From the NCBI GenBank assembly GCA_017436845.1, contig JAFSCJ010000016.1, forward strand, positions 1-64,000: a DNA stretch of 64,000 nucleotides, given 5' to 3'. The DNA comes from Muribaculaceae bacterium. GTDB taxonomy: Bacteria; Bacteroidota; Bacteroidia; Bacteroidales; Muribaculaceae. The notes beneath the pieces were generated by a model. The model searched no databases. It was not told where the DNA came from and saw only the letters and a list, made by a program, of their open reading frames with translations. Positions within the stretch are counted from its first letter, which is position 1, and each line of letters begins with the position of its first letter. This document shows, one piece after another, positions 42,732 to 51,341 of the stretch. The position numbers and the translations under genes are program-made.

Positions 42732-43902
42732 TGAGCCGAATATCGCGCCTGCTGATCGCGTGATGGAGATACAAGAATATTATTTCTCAAAAAAATTGAG
42801 AGAGGTTGCGCAACTCAATGCACAGGGTGCTGATATAATTTCGTTGGGAATAGGTGGTCCCGACCGCATGCCCCATGAAGATGTTATTGCAACTCTATGT
42901 GAGCAAGCCCAAAAGTCGGGTAATCATAGTTATCAACCCTATGTTGGTATTCCTGAATTGCGTCAGGCATTTGCCGATTGGTATAAGCATTGGTATGGCG
43001 TTGAACTTGATCCGGCAAAAGAAATCCAGCCATTGATAGGCTCAAAGGAGGGTATTTTACATGTATCGCTTGCATTTCTGAATCCCGGTGATGGGGTGTT
43101 AGTCCCAAATCCAGGTTATCCTACTTATACATCGGTGAGCCGATTGGCGCAAGCTGAGATATATAACTATGATTTGACCGAAGAAAATGGTTGGATGCCC
43201 GATTTTGAGGCATTGGAACGCCTGCCCCTTGATAAAATCAAACTGATGTGGATTAATTACCCACACATGCCAACAGGGACTCCCGCAACAATTGAATTGT
43301 TCCGGAAAATTGTCGATTTCGGACATCGTCACAATATAGTTATCGCACATGATAATCCTTATAGTTTTATATTGAATAAAGAGCCGTTGAGTTTATTACA
43401 AGTTGAGGGCGCTCGTGAAATCGCTATTGAAATGAATTCCATGAGTAAATCTCATAACATGGCAGGGTGGCGTGTCGGGATGTTGGCATCAAATCCAACG
43501 TTTATAAATTGGATATTGAAAGTAAAATCAAATATAGACTCCGGTCAATTCAAGCCTCTGATGCTTGCTGCTGTTAAAGGGTTGCAAGTCGGACCGGAAT
43601 GGTATGATGAACTCAACGAAGTATATGCTTCGCGTCGTGCGGTGGCTGAGGAAATTATGCGAGAATTGGGTTGCCGATTTGATGAAAAGCAACGAGGAAT
43701 GTTCTTGTGGGGATGTATTCCCGATGATGAGACATCAAGTGAGGCTCTTGCCGATAGAGTACTGTATGACGCACGAGTGTTTATTACTCCCGGATTTATA
43801 TTTGGTAGCAATGGTGAACGTTATGTGAGAATATCGCTATGCGCAACAGAGGAGAATATGCGTCGTGCATTGGATAGAATAAAAGAAATGAATAATAAAT
43901 AA
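42721..43902 (+). CDS. Class I/II aminotransferase of the Phe/Tyr operon
   Basis: 393 residues from the ATG at 42721. A longer frame to 42682 runs inside pheA and is not needed. Motifs of fold-type I aminotransferases: ISLGIGGPDRMPHEDVI (about 39-55), VPNPGYPTYTS (about 128-138), NYPHMPTGTPA (about 179-189), HDNPYSFI (about 215-222) and the PLP lysine in EMNSMSKSHNMAGWRVGML (about 238-256). In this operon it most likely converts phenylpyruvate and hydroxyphenylpyruvate to Phe and Tyr, the last step of both branches. Activity on other amino acids is possible. Confidence 0.92.
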   Translation: MKYNEPNIAPADRVMEIQEYYFSKKLREVAQLNAQGADIISLGIGGPDRMPHEDVIATLCEQAQKSGNHSYQPYVGIPELRQAFADWYKHWYGVELDPAKEIQPLIGSKEGILHVSLAFLNPGDGVLVPNPGYPTYTSVSRLAQAEIYNYDLTEENGWMPDFEALERLPLDKIKLMWINYPHMPTGTPATIELFRKIVDFGHRHNIVIAHDNPYSFILNKEPLSLLQVEGAREIAIEMNSMSKSHNMAGWRVGMLASNPTFINWILKVKSNIDSGQFKPLMLAAVKGLQVGPEWYDELNEVYASRRAVAEEIMRELGCRFDEKQRGMFLWGCIPDDETSSEALADRVLYDARVFITPGFIFGSNGERYVRISLCATEENMRRALDRIKEMNNK

Positions 43903-43913
43903 TAAATAAAGAT

Positions 43914-44993
43914 ATGAAAGATTTACAACCCATCACCTTCGAAGGTGTTGATGCCTCAAAACCATTAATTATTGCCGGTCCTTGTAGTGCTGAAACAGAG
44001 GAGCAAGTGCTCACTACAGCAAGAGAACTTGCCGGAAATGGTATTAAAATATTTAGAGCAGGAATTTGGAAACCACGCACAAAACCGGGTGGCTTTGAGG
44101 GCGTTGGAGTTGAAGGCCTTCAATGGCTAAAAAAAGTAAAAGAGGAGACCGGAATGTTTGTCAGCACAGAAGTTGCGACAAAACAACATGTTGATGCTGC
44201 CCTTGAAGCAGGTGTTAATCTCCTTTGGATAGGTGCTCGCACATCAGCCAATCCATTTGCCATGCAAGAGATTGCCGATGCGTTACAAGATGCCGGAGTG
44301 GATGTGCCTGTATTGGTGAAAAACCCTGTTAACCCTGACCTTGAATTGTGGATAGGGGCGATGCAACGCATCTACAATGCCGGTATTCGTCGCATAGGTG
44401 CTATCCATCGCGGATTTAGTGCCTACGGAAAACATCTATATCGCAATCTCCCTCAATGGCACATACCCATCGAATTGCGTCGTCGCATGCCTCAATTGCC
44501 CATCATTTGTGATCCAAGCCACATCGGTGGTAAACGCGAACTTGTTGCATCGCTTTCACAGCAAGCTCTTGATATGGGCTTTGACGGATTGATTATTGAG
44601 AGCCATTGTGATCCTGATTGTGCATGGAGTGATAAAAGTCAGCAAGTAACACCCGATGTGCTTAATTTTATTCTTAATACGCTTGTTCATCGTGATGCAA
44701 CACAATCAACTGAAAGCTTGACATTGCTTCGTCAACAGATAGATGGAATAGATAATGAATTGCTTGAGATTTTAAACAAGCGCATGCGTGTGTCTCGAGA
44801 GATAGGGCAATTTAAGAAAGAACATCGTATGCCTGTACTTCAAGCCGGACGCTATGATGATATCATGCAATCGCGCGTAAAACTTGCTGAAGATATGGGA
44901 ATGAGTGGCGATTTTATGAAAAAGGTCCTTTCGGCTATTCATGAAGAATCGGTGCGTCAACAGATAGAGATATTAAACGACCGTTCAAAATAA
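43914..44993 (+). CDS. Bifunctional DAHP synthase / chorismate mutase
   Basis: 359 residues. The N-terminal type I-beta (KDSA-like) DAHP synthase domain covers about 1-260: IIAGPCSAETEEQV (about 20-33), FRAGIWKPRTKPGGFEGVG (about 47-65), KNPVNPDLELWIGA, ICDPSHIGGKRELV and IESHCDP. The C-terminal AroQ-type chorismate mutase helix bundle covers about 270-355 (SLTLLRQQIDGIDNELLEIL, RMRVSREIGQFKKEH). It joins the first step of aromatic synthesis to the first step of the Phe/Tyr branch, so the fused mutase may act as sensor for prephenate. It follows the aminotransferase by 11 bp. Confidence 0.96.
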   Translation: MKDLQPITFEGVDASKPLIIAGPCSAETEEQVLTTARELAGNGIKIFRAGIWKPRTKPGGFEGVGVEGLQWLKKVKEETGMFVSTEVATKQHVDAALEAGVNLLWIGARTSANPFAMQEIADALQDAGVDVPVLVKNPVNPDLELWIGAMQRIYNAGIRRIGAIHRGFSAYGKHLYRNLPQWHIPIELRRRMPQLPIICDPSHIGGKRELVASLSQQALDMGFDGLIIESHCDPDCAWSDKSQQVTPDVLNFILNTLVHRDATQSTESLTLLRQQIDGIDNELLEILNKRMRVSREIGQFKKEHRMPVLQAGRYDDIMQSRVKLAEDMGMSGDFMKKVLSAIHEESVRQQIEILNDRSK

Positions 44994-45000
44994 TTGTGTT

Positions 45001-45774
45001 ATGAAGATATTAATTATTGGAGCCGGGAAAATGGGGTCGTTCTTTTGCGATTTGCTCTCATTTAAACACGAAGTTGCAATATATGATACCGACCCACAGC
45101 GATTGCGCTTTACATTTAATGCACAACGATTTGCATCACTTGATGAGATTGATGCATTTGATCCCAATTTGGTGATAAATGCAGCAACGGTTAAATATAC
45201 TATTGATGCATTCAACAAAGTGTTGCCCTATGTGTCAAAAAATTGTATTCTATCAGATATCGCATCGGTAAAAACCGGGCTGCCTGAGTTTTATGCACAA
45301 TGTGGACATCCATTTGTGAGTACTCACCCCATGTTTGGGCCCACGTTTGCATCATTGAGTAATCTAAGTAGTGAAAATGCGATAATCATCACCGAAGGAG
45401 ATCATCTTGGAAAAGTATTTTTCAAGGATTTGTATAGCGAATTGCATCTGCACATTGAGGAATACACATTCCAGGAACATGACGAAACCATCGCTTATTC
45501 TCTTTCAATCCCGTTTGCTTCGACGCTTGTATTTGCTAGCATAATGAAACATCAAGATGCTCCGGGAACAACTTTCAAGCGTCACATGACAATTGCCCGC
45601 GGATTGATGTCAGAAGATGATTTCCTCTTGAGTGAGATTATGTTTAATCCTAATACGCCATCACAGCTTGAGCGCATACAGGAAAAACTCTCACAATTGC
45701 AAGAGATTGTATCGCGTCGCGACTCCGATGCAATGGTAAAATTCCTCTCAACCGTCCGCGACAACCTCAAATAA
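45001..45774 (+). CDS. tyrA: Prephenate dehydrogenase
   Basis: 257 residues. NAD-binding motif ILIIGAGKMGSFFCDLL (3-19), then DIASVKTGLPEFY (about 87-99), the substrate motif STHPMFGPTFAS (about 107-118) and a helical C-terminal dimer domain with EEYTFQEHDETIAYSLSIPF. No ACT domain is present, so feedback must come from elsewhere, for example the attenuator. It converts prephenate to hydroxyphenylpyruvate. It is the last gene of the operon, 7 bp after the DAHP synthase fusion, and ends at a strong terminator. Confidence 0.95.
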   Translation: MKILIIGAGKMGSFFCDLLSFKHEVAIYDTDPQRLRFTFNAQRFASLDEIDAFDPNLVINAATVKYTIDAFNKVLPYVSKNCILSDIASVKTGLPEFYAQCGHPFVSTHPMFGPTFASLSNLSSENAIIITEGDHLGKVFFKDLYSELHLHIEEYTFQEHDETIAYSLSIPFASTLVFASIMKHQDAPGTTFKRHMTIARGLMSEDDFLLSEIMFNPNTPSQLERIQEKLSQLQEIVSRRDSDAMVKFLSTVRDNLK

Positions 45775-45790
45775 ATATAAATAGTCATAT

Positions 45791-45832
45791 AAATAATCCC
45801 AAGATGAAGCGTAGCTAATCTTGGGATTATTT
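45791..45832. terminator. Terminator at the end of the Phe/Tyr operon
   Basis: A perfect 15-bp inverted repeat (45791-45805 with 45818-45832) with T-rich tails in both directions. It also serves the convergent PBP gene. Confidence 0.9.
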
Positions 45833-45886
45833 ACTCTAAGGTATTTAGCCGACCATAAAGTCTCTAAAAGCTTGAGCGGCTTTCGG

Positions 45887-48289
45887 TTAGTCGAAGACGC
45901 CTTCGATGCTTTCTTCGGTGGTTTCGGTGTATTCTTCGCCAAAGTTCTCTTTTTCACATAGGTCAATGTGAGAAGGGAATTTGAATGTAATATCTTGAGA
46001 ATAGGGGAGCGATTTATCGGCATACACTTTGCTCATGTATAAACCATAGATGGGTAGCGCCATTGATGCACCTTGTCCTTGAGCCATGCTGTTGAAGTGG
46101 ATGTATCGCTCTTCTCCACCTACCCACACGCCTGATACTAATTGGGGGGTGAATGCCATAAACCAACCATCGGCATTGTCGTTGGTCGTACCTGTTTTCC
46201 CACCTGTTTGAGCGGTGATGTTATAGGGCGCACGACGAATGCGGTTGCCTGTACCCCAGTCAACGACATTGAGGAGTATTGAGAGTATTCGGTAATAGGC
46301 TTTTTCACTGATAACCTCAGTGTGATTAGGCGTAAATTCCGAGATGATATTACCATTGGCATCGGCGATTGCTGTAACATATACCGGGTCCACGCGTATA
46401 CCATTGTTGGTAAATGCTGAATATGCAGTAACCATCTCTTTTACAGAGACTTCGCATGGTCCAAGACACAACGATACTGATGGAACGATGCTTTGATTTG
46501 TGATACCGAAGTTGTGAATGTTGCGCACTAATGTTGCCGGTGAAAGTTTTTCCATTATGCGAGCCGATATCCAGTTGTTGGAGTTGGTGAGAGCCCAGCG
46601 CAAATCCACCATTTCACCTACACGCGCTTTTGATGCGTTGCGTGGCGACCATGGGCGACCAAGCTCGTCCAAGATTGTCGGTTGCTCATTGAGCATTTCA
46701 TCGCAAGGAGTGAAGCCCTCTTCCATTGCGTAGGTGTAAAGGAATGGCTTTATTGTAGAACCTATTTGCCGGCGTCCGGTGGATACCATGTCATATTGGA
46801 AGAATGTAAAGTTAGGTCCGCCCACATAGGCTTTGACATGTCCGTTACGTGGATCCATTGACATGAAACCGGTGCGCAAGAAATGTTTGTGATATAATAT
46901 TGAGTCAAGCGGAGTCATTGTTGTGTCAATCACACCGTTGTAGCTGAACACTTTCATGTCAACCGGCTTATTGAAAGCTTCTTTAATTTCTGCGTCGGAA
47001 TAGCCTGCTTTGGACATAATGCGGTAGCGATCGCTTTGCTCCATTGCTTTATTTATGAGCGATGATAGTTGTGCCGACGATAATTCGACGCGATTAGTCG
47101 TGTAAGGCGCACCTTTAACACCTTTCTTTTCTTTGAAGAAATTAGGCTGAAGTGTTTTGCTGAAATGGTTTTCTACAGCGTCTTCGGCATATTGTTGCAT
47201 GCGAGAGTCTATGGTAGTGTAAATTTTTAATCCATCGGTATAAATGTCATATTTTGAACCATCGGGTTTGGGATTTTTTTCAATCCAGCCAAATAGCGGA
47301 TTTGTTTCCCATGCGATGGAATCGTCAATGAATTTCTGTTTTTCCCATTCGAAATAGTCGTTTATATTGGGCTTCTTAGCTCTAAGAATGCGACGAAGTT
47401 CTTCTCGGAAATATGGGGCAGGTCCCTCTTTGTGGTCAACGCGGTGGAAATTGAGCACTAAAGGCAGTTGTTTAAGTGAGTCTCGTTCGGTCTTGGTTAT
47501 CATGTCGGCATTGCACATTTGGTCGAGTACTACGTTGCGACGCTCGCGAGTGCGCTCGCTTCGACGCACAGGGTTATAATAAGATGGATTTTTCACCATT
47601 CCCACAAGCATTGCGGACTCTTCGATAGTCAGGTCTTTTGGCTCTTTACCAAAATATACGTGTGCCGCCGATTTGATACCTACGGCGTTATAGAGGAAGT
47701 CAAATTGGTTGAGGTACATTCTGATGATTTCCTCTTTGGAATAGTATTTTTCAAGTTTGATGGCAATCATCCACTCGATGGGTTTCTGCATTGCACGGTC
47801 AAATAAGCCGTTTGAAGGGGGGGAATATAGCTGTTTTGCGAGCTGTTGAGTGATAGTGGATCCACCTCCTGCATTCTTTTGTTGCAGTAAAAGTGTTTTT
47901 ACAATTACTCGGAACATAGCGCGCATGTCTATTCCTGAATGTTCATGGAAACGTACATCCTCGGTGGCAATCAATGCATCGATAACGTGTTGTGAGACAT
48001 CGTCGAGGTCGACATATACGCGGTTGCCTGTATTGCGAAAATAGCGACCTAACTCCGGTCCATCGGCGGCATATATCACAGACGCATATTTGTCTTTGGG
48101 ATTTTTTAAGTCTTCGATAGGAGGCATGTGACCAAAAAAGCCATTGAATGCTCCATTATAAATGAGAGTTAATGAGATAAATCCTAATATGAGCGCGCTG
48201 AAAAATGTTATCCACATCCAGCGAATGATTTTATTTGTTATGGGTTTGCGAGTGCTTTTTTCGCTTGATTTCTTCTTGTTGTTTGTCAT
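45887..48289 (-). CDS. Penicillin-binding protein 1A (bifunctional peptidoglycan synthase)
   Basis: 800 residues. A cytosolic basic tail and one membrane helix (about 28-50) precede the GT51 glycosyltransferase domain (about 70-250), which has ATEDVRFHEHSGID (about 110-123) and GGGSTITQQLAKQLYSP (about 139-155). The transpeptidase domain follows, with the catalytic serine in GSTIKPFLYTY (about 514-524), SNN in the second motif (about 575) and GGKTGTTNDNADGW (about 694-707). It polymerises and cross-links murein. A G7 run (47817-47823, plus strand) lies inside the glycosyltransferase domain. The protein end is acidic. It has its own promoter. Confidence 0.96.
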   Translation of the reverse strand: MTNNKKKSSEKSTRKPITNKIIRWMWITFFSALILGFISLTLIYNGAFNGFFGHMPPIEDLKNPKDKYASVIYAADGPELGRYFRNTGNRVYVDLDDVSQHVIDALIATEDVRFHEHSGIDMRAMFRVIVKTLLLQQKNAGGGSTITQQLAKQLYSPPSNGLFDRAMQKPIEWMIAIKLEKYYSKEEIIRMYLNQFDFLYNAVGIKSAAHVYFGKEPKDLTIEESAMLVGMVKNPSYYNPVRRSERTRERRNVVLDQMCNADMITKTERDSLKQLPLVLNFHRVDHKEGPAPYFREELRRILRAKKPNINDYFEWEKQKFIDDSIAWETNPLFGWIEKNPKPDGSKYDIYTDGLKIYTTIDSRMQQYAEDAVENHFSKTLQPNFFKEKKGVKGAPYTTNRVELSSAQLSSLINKAMEQSDRYRIMSKAGYSDAEIKEAFNKPVDMKVFSYNGVIDTTMTPLDSILYHKHFLRTGFMSMDPRNGHVKAYVGGPNFTFFQYDMVSTGRRQIGSTIKPFLYTYAMEEGFTPCDEMLNEQPTILDELGRPWSPRNASKARVGEMVDLRWALTNSNNWISARIMEKLSPATLVRNIHNFGITNQSIVPSVSLCLGPCEVSVKEMVTAYSAFTNNGIRVDPVYVTAIADANGNIISEFTPNHTEVISEKAYYRILSILLNVVDWGTGNRIRRAPYNITAQTGGKTGTTNDNADGWFMAFTPQLVSGVWVGGEERYIHFNSMAQGQGASMALPIYGLYMSKVYADKSLPYSQDITFKFPSHIDLCEKENFGEEYTETTEESIEGVFD

Positions 48290-48329
48290 AATCCTACGAG
48301 GGTATACTACCGCATAATAATTAATAAGA

Positions 48330-48360
48330 CAAAGATAATCTCTTTCGCAGAATTATGCAA
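48330..48360 (-). promoter_or_regulatory. Promoter of the PBP1A gene
   Basis: On the minus strand, TTG (48360-48358), a 20-bp spacer and TATCTTTG (48337-48330). Confidence 0.65.
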
Positions 48361-48430
48361 CAGATTTAAAACTCTTAAAGGCGTTGAAATATTTGATAAA
48401 GTAAATTAACGGAAAAGGGAATTGTTTAAT

Positions 48431-48461
48431 TTGCAATTACACGCAATTTACTCTATCTTTG
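48431..48461 (+). promoter_or_regulatory. Promoter of the 205-residue beta-barrel gene
   Basis: TTG (48431-48433), a 20-bp spacer and TATCTTTG (48454-48461). It rules out the upstream in-frame start at 48422. Confidence 0.65.
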
Positions 48462-48490
48462 TGTCCAAATTATCGAAAATAGAGACAATT

Positions 48491-49108
48491 ATGAAAAAAT
48501 ATATTTTAAGCCTTGTTGTTTTGGTGTCAATGATGTGTGCTGTAACCATGAATGCGCAATTTCGTTATGGTCCTATGGCAGGGGTTAATTTCTCCGATTT
48601 AAAGTTTAAACAAGATATCGTCTCAATTGACCCGGAGGTGGGTGCCACAGTGGGTATTATGGGAGAAAAGATGTTTGAGGGTATAGGCTTTGGTATTGAC
48701 TTAGGTGCCTTTTATTCAATGAAAGGTGCAACAATACATCTTGGAGAGAAAAAGATATGGGCATCCGATGGATTTGGAACCGAACGATGCTATCTTCATT
48801 ATCTTGAAATCCCATTAAATTTGCGCTTTAAATATACTCGTCTCAATGGCTTTGAAGATTATTGCGCACCATTTATTTTCGCCGGTCCGTCAATTTCAGT
48901 TTTGGCAGCCAAAAGTAATATTAAGGCATTGGAGTATCCTTTTGGCGAAATAGGACTTTCTATAGGTGGCGGATTGGAGATATTGCGTCATTGGCAAGTG
49001 TCTTATTGCTATAATTGGGGTATGACTTATGCTCTTAAGACACGCAAGTTGAAAGACTATAGCGCAAAAAATCGCACATGGAGTATTCGTTTGGCTTACT
49101 TGTTTTAA
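48491..49108 (+). CDS. Outer membrane beta-barrel protein (PorT-like family)
   Basis: 205 residues from the ATG at 48491, which begins a clear signal peptide (MKKYILSLVVLVSMMCAV, ending MNAQ). A small 8-strand barrel is likely: FRYGPMAGVNFSDLKF at the start of the mature part, YLEIPLNLRFKYT (about 105-117), FIFAGPSISVLAAK and RTWSIRLAYLF at the end. It resembles the porin/PorT-type barrels common in Bacteroidetes, but the exact role is unknown. Confidence 0.8.
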   Translation: MKKYILSLVVLVSMMCAVTMNAQFRYGPMAGVNFSDLKFKQDIVSIDPEVGATVGIMGEKMFEGIGFGIDLGAFYSMKGATIHLGEKKIWASDGFGTERCYLHYLEIPLNLRFKYTRLNGFEDYCAPFIFAGPSISVLAAKSNIKALEYPFGEIGLSIGGGLEILRHWQVSYCYNWGMTYALKTRKLKDYSAKNRTWSIRLAYLF

Positions 49109-49109
49109 G

Positions 49110-49607
49110 CTATAACTTTTCGTAGGGGGGGATCTCTTTTAGGAAATTATATGTGTGGTTGTCGTAGTCGATGCGACAACAATAATGTCTCATTCCATTT
49201 GAAACTATGAGATATTGTGCTTTAAGCACCATGTTATAACGCACTATCTGGTCAAAAACTTTTTGGGTAATTTCTACTGTATCAGCTTTGTACTCAATAA
49301 TTACAATGGGTTTTCCTGTTCGGTCGTAAACGACAGTGTCGCAACGGCGAGATGTGCCATTCAGTGATAGCGAAATCTCATTTGCCATGAGAGATGCCGG
49401 GTATCCCTTGTGCTTAATCAAGAACGATGTGAAATGCTGTCTCACCCATTCCTCGGGTGTGAGCGCAACAAATTTGTGGCGGAGACAATCAAAGATTTTG
49501 TCACCGTCGGCAGTTTGCTTAATTTGATAGTCGTATGTGGGGAGATTGAGTTGCACTAAATTTTGGACATCGTTTATATTTTGTGTAAATTTACAAAAAA
49601 TATTCAT
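49110..49607 (-). CDS. HsdR N-terminal-like nuclease domain protein
   Basis: 165 residues from the ATG at 49607. A longer frame to 49664 overlaps holA and is rejected. It matches the type I restriction R-subunit N-terminal-like family: LTPEEWVRQHFTSFLI (about 49-64) followed by a PD-(D/E)xK core with RRCDTVVYD and the IIEYKAD strand (about 88-109). It would be a nuclease or DNA-end binding domain. No methylase or specificity subunit is near, so it is not a restriction system. It is divergent from holA with only 16 bp between start codons. Confidence 0.82.
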   Translation of the reverse strand: MNIFCKFTQNINDVQNLVQLNLPTYDYQIKQTADGDKIFDCLRHKFVALTPEEWVRQHFTSFLIKHKGYPASLMANEISLSLNGTSRRCDTVVYDRTGKPIVIIEYKADTVEITQKVFDQIVRYNMVLKAQYLIVSNGMRHYCCRIDYDNHTYNFLKEIPPYEKL

Positions 49608-49623
49608 TATCACAATTAGAAAT

Positions 49624-50667
49624 ATGGCAGCACCCGGAAATGCAATAACTTTTGATGGTATCAAGACTCAATTGGCAAAACGTCAATATGCTCCGATATA
49701 TCTATTACATGGCGAAGAGGGCTATTTCATTGACGCTTTAGTAAAAGAGTTTGAGGAGATATTACCTCCAGAGGAGCGAGATTTCAATATGTATACAATG
49801 TATGCCCCTCAGGTGAGTGCTGATGATGTGATGGATGCGTGCCGACGCTATCCGATGATGTCGGAGTATCAAGTTGTGATATTGAAAGAGGCGCAATCGG
49901 TTAGAGCCGATTATGTAAATCGGTTGCACCTGTATGCATCTCAGCCATCCTCCACAACAATACTTGTAATCTGCTGTCGTGGAGCGCAGGTAAAGGCTAA
50001 AGATTTGCTTGCTGAGATGAAAAAATGTGGCGGTGTCGTTTTTGAATCAAAAAAGATAGATGAACGCAATATAGGAAACATCATCAGCACGTTTATCAAG
50101 AATAAAGGACTGAATATAGAGCCAAAGGGGTTGGCGATGTTGCGTGATTATGTAGGTGCTGACTTGTCTCGTTTATATAATGAAATTGATAAACTGACAA
50201 TAGTGTTGGGGGAAGGAGCAACAGTAACTCCAGAATCTATAGAGAGAAACATAGGGGTGAGCAAGGATTATAATAACTTTGAACTGATTGATGCTATTGC
50301 TCAAAAGGATTCGTTGAAGATGTATAGCATTGTAGAATATTTCAGAGCCAATTCCAAGAACAACCCAACGGTAATGACTATCACGACAATATTTAATTTC
50401 TTCTCAAATCTACTGTTGTTGCATTTCTTGAAGGATAAGAGCGACAATGCCATGATGGCTGAATTAGGCTTTAAGTGGCCCATTCAACTGAAAAGCTATA
50501 AGCCGGCGTTAAGGAATTACAATGCCTATAAGACAATTGAGATAATATCAGCAATACGAGATTTTGATGCCAAAAGTAAAGGGATTGGCAGTCGTCAAAA
50601 TGAGTATGACTTGATGAAAGATTTAATGTTTAGGATATTGACAGCACAAGGAAACATTGCTATTTGA
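49624..50667 (+). CDS. holA: DNA polymerase III delta subunit
   Basis: 347 residues from the ATG at 49624. An upstream in-frame start would run through the divergent gene. Family features: APIYLLHGEEGYFIDALV near the start (about 22-39), the region ERDFNMYTMYAPQVSADDVMDACRRYP in parts (about 53-79), YQVVILKEAQ (about 85-94) and LSRLYNEIDKLTI (about 182-194). Delta opens the beta clamp within the clamp-loader complex. The end overlaps the convergent barrel gene by 8 bp. Confidence 0.93.
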   Translation: MAAPGNAITFDGIKTQLAKRQYAPIYLLHGEEGYFIDALVKEFEEILPPEERDFNMYTMYAPQVSADDVMDACRRYPMMSEYQVVILKEAQSVRADYVNRLHLYASQPSSTTILVICCRGAQVKAKDLLAEMKKCGGVVFESKKIDERNIGNIISTFIKNKGLNIEPKGLAMLRDYVGADLSRLYNEIDKLTIVLGEGATVTPESIERNIGVSKDYNNFELIDAIAQKDSLKMYSIVEYFRANSKNNPTVMTITTIFNFFSNLLLLHFLKDKSDNAMMAELGFKWPIQLKSYKPALRNYNAYKTIEIISAIRDFDAKSKGIGSRQNEYDLMKDLMFRILTAQGNIAI

Positions 50668-51337
50668 AGCGGTACATGTATCCGAGACTGATTAATATCG
50701 ATGTGCCACGAGAGGCTGAGAATGTATCTTTTTTATTATCGGGGTATATGCTTCCAAGTCCGAAATAATAACGTCCTTCAAGAATTATTGAATGGCGTTT
50801 TTTTATGATGTATTCAAGTCCAAGCCCTCCGGATATCCCATAGTCAAATTTATGTTTGACATCGGTATATAGCTGTTCTGTCATTCTGTTTGCCGGAAAA
50901 TTTGGAACAGATGTAGGGTTTTTGTAGTCAAAATCGGCTGTTATTTTATCGCCAATTAAAAATCCTATTTCGGGACCGAGATTTACAAATCCTTTGATCT
51001 TGTCATTGCCAAAATAGATGTGTGTGAGCAGTGGGATTTGAAAATATGTAAGGTGGCGTTTATAAGAAAAAGGAGCTTCTTCAAAATCCTCCTGCCAGCC
51101 ACGTTGTTCAATATTAAATTCGGCAATCAGCCCAAAGTAATTCTCTTCGGTGTATTTTATCGATACCCCTGCCATATAACCCATGAGCATCGATTGCTTC
51201 ACATCGGGAGAAAAAGACATTTGAGAAAAAGTAACTCCGGCTTTCCCTCCCACTGATATTTTAGGGGTATAGTATCGTTGAGCTGAAATCGTAGCGAAAA
51301 AAAATAATGTAATAAGTAGTAATATGGATTTTTTCAT
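50660..51337 (-). CDS. PorT-family outer membrane beta-barrel protein
   Basis: 225 residues. The signal peptide covers 1-19 (ending ISAQ). The mature part opens YYTPKISVGGKAGVTFSQM and has barrel strands such as HLTYFQIPLLTHIYFG (about 88-103), FVNLGPEIGFLIGDK and SIILEGRYYFGLGSIY (about 186-201). It ends ILISLGYMYRFK. PorT of Porphyromonas is part of type IX secretion. This protein is of that general family, but the match does not prove a T9SS role. It follows the LysM gene by 4 bp, so the two are co-transcribed. Confidence 0.82.
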   Translation of the reverse strand: MKKSILLLITLFFFATISAQRYYTPKISVGGKAGVTFSQMSFSPDVKQSMLMGYMAGVSIKYTEENYFGLIAEFNIEQRGWQEDFEEAPFSYKRHLTYFQIPLLTHIYFGNDKIKGFVNLGPEIGFLIGDKITADFDYKNPTSVPNFPANRMTEQLYTDVKHKFDYGISGGLGLEYIIKKRHSIILEGRYYFGLGSIYPDNKKDTFSASRGTSILISLGYMYRFK

Positions 51338-51341
51338 TGTT

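Noticed and set aside
49110..49607. Restriction-modification system
   Set aside because: Only an HsdR N-terminal-like domain is present. There is no helicase, methylase or specificity gene nearby.
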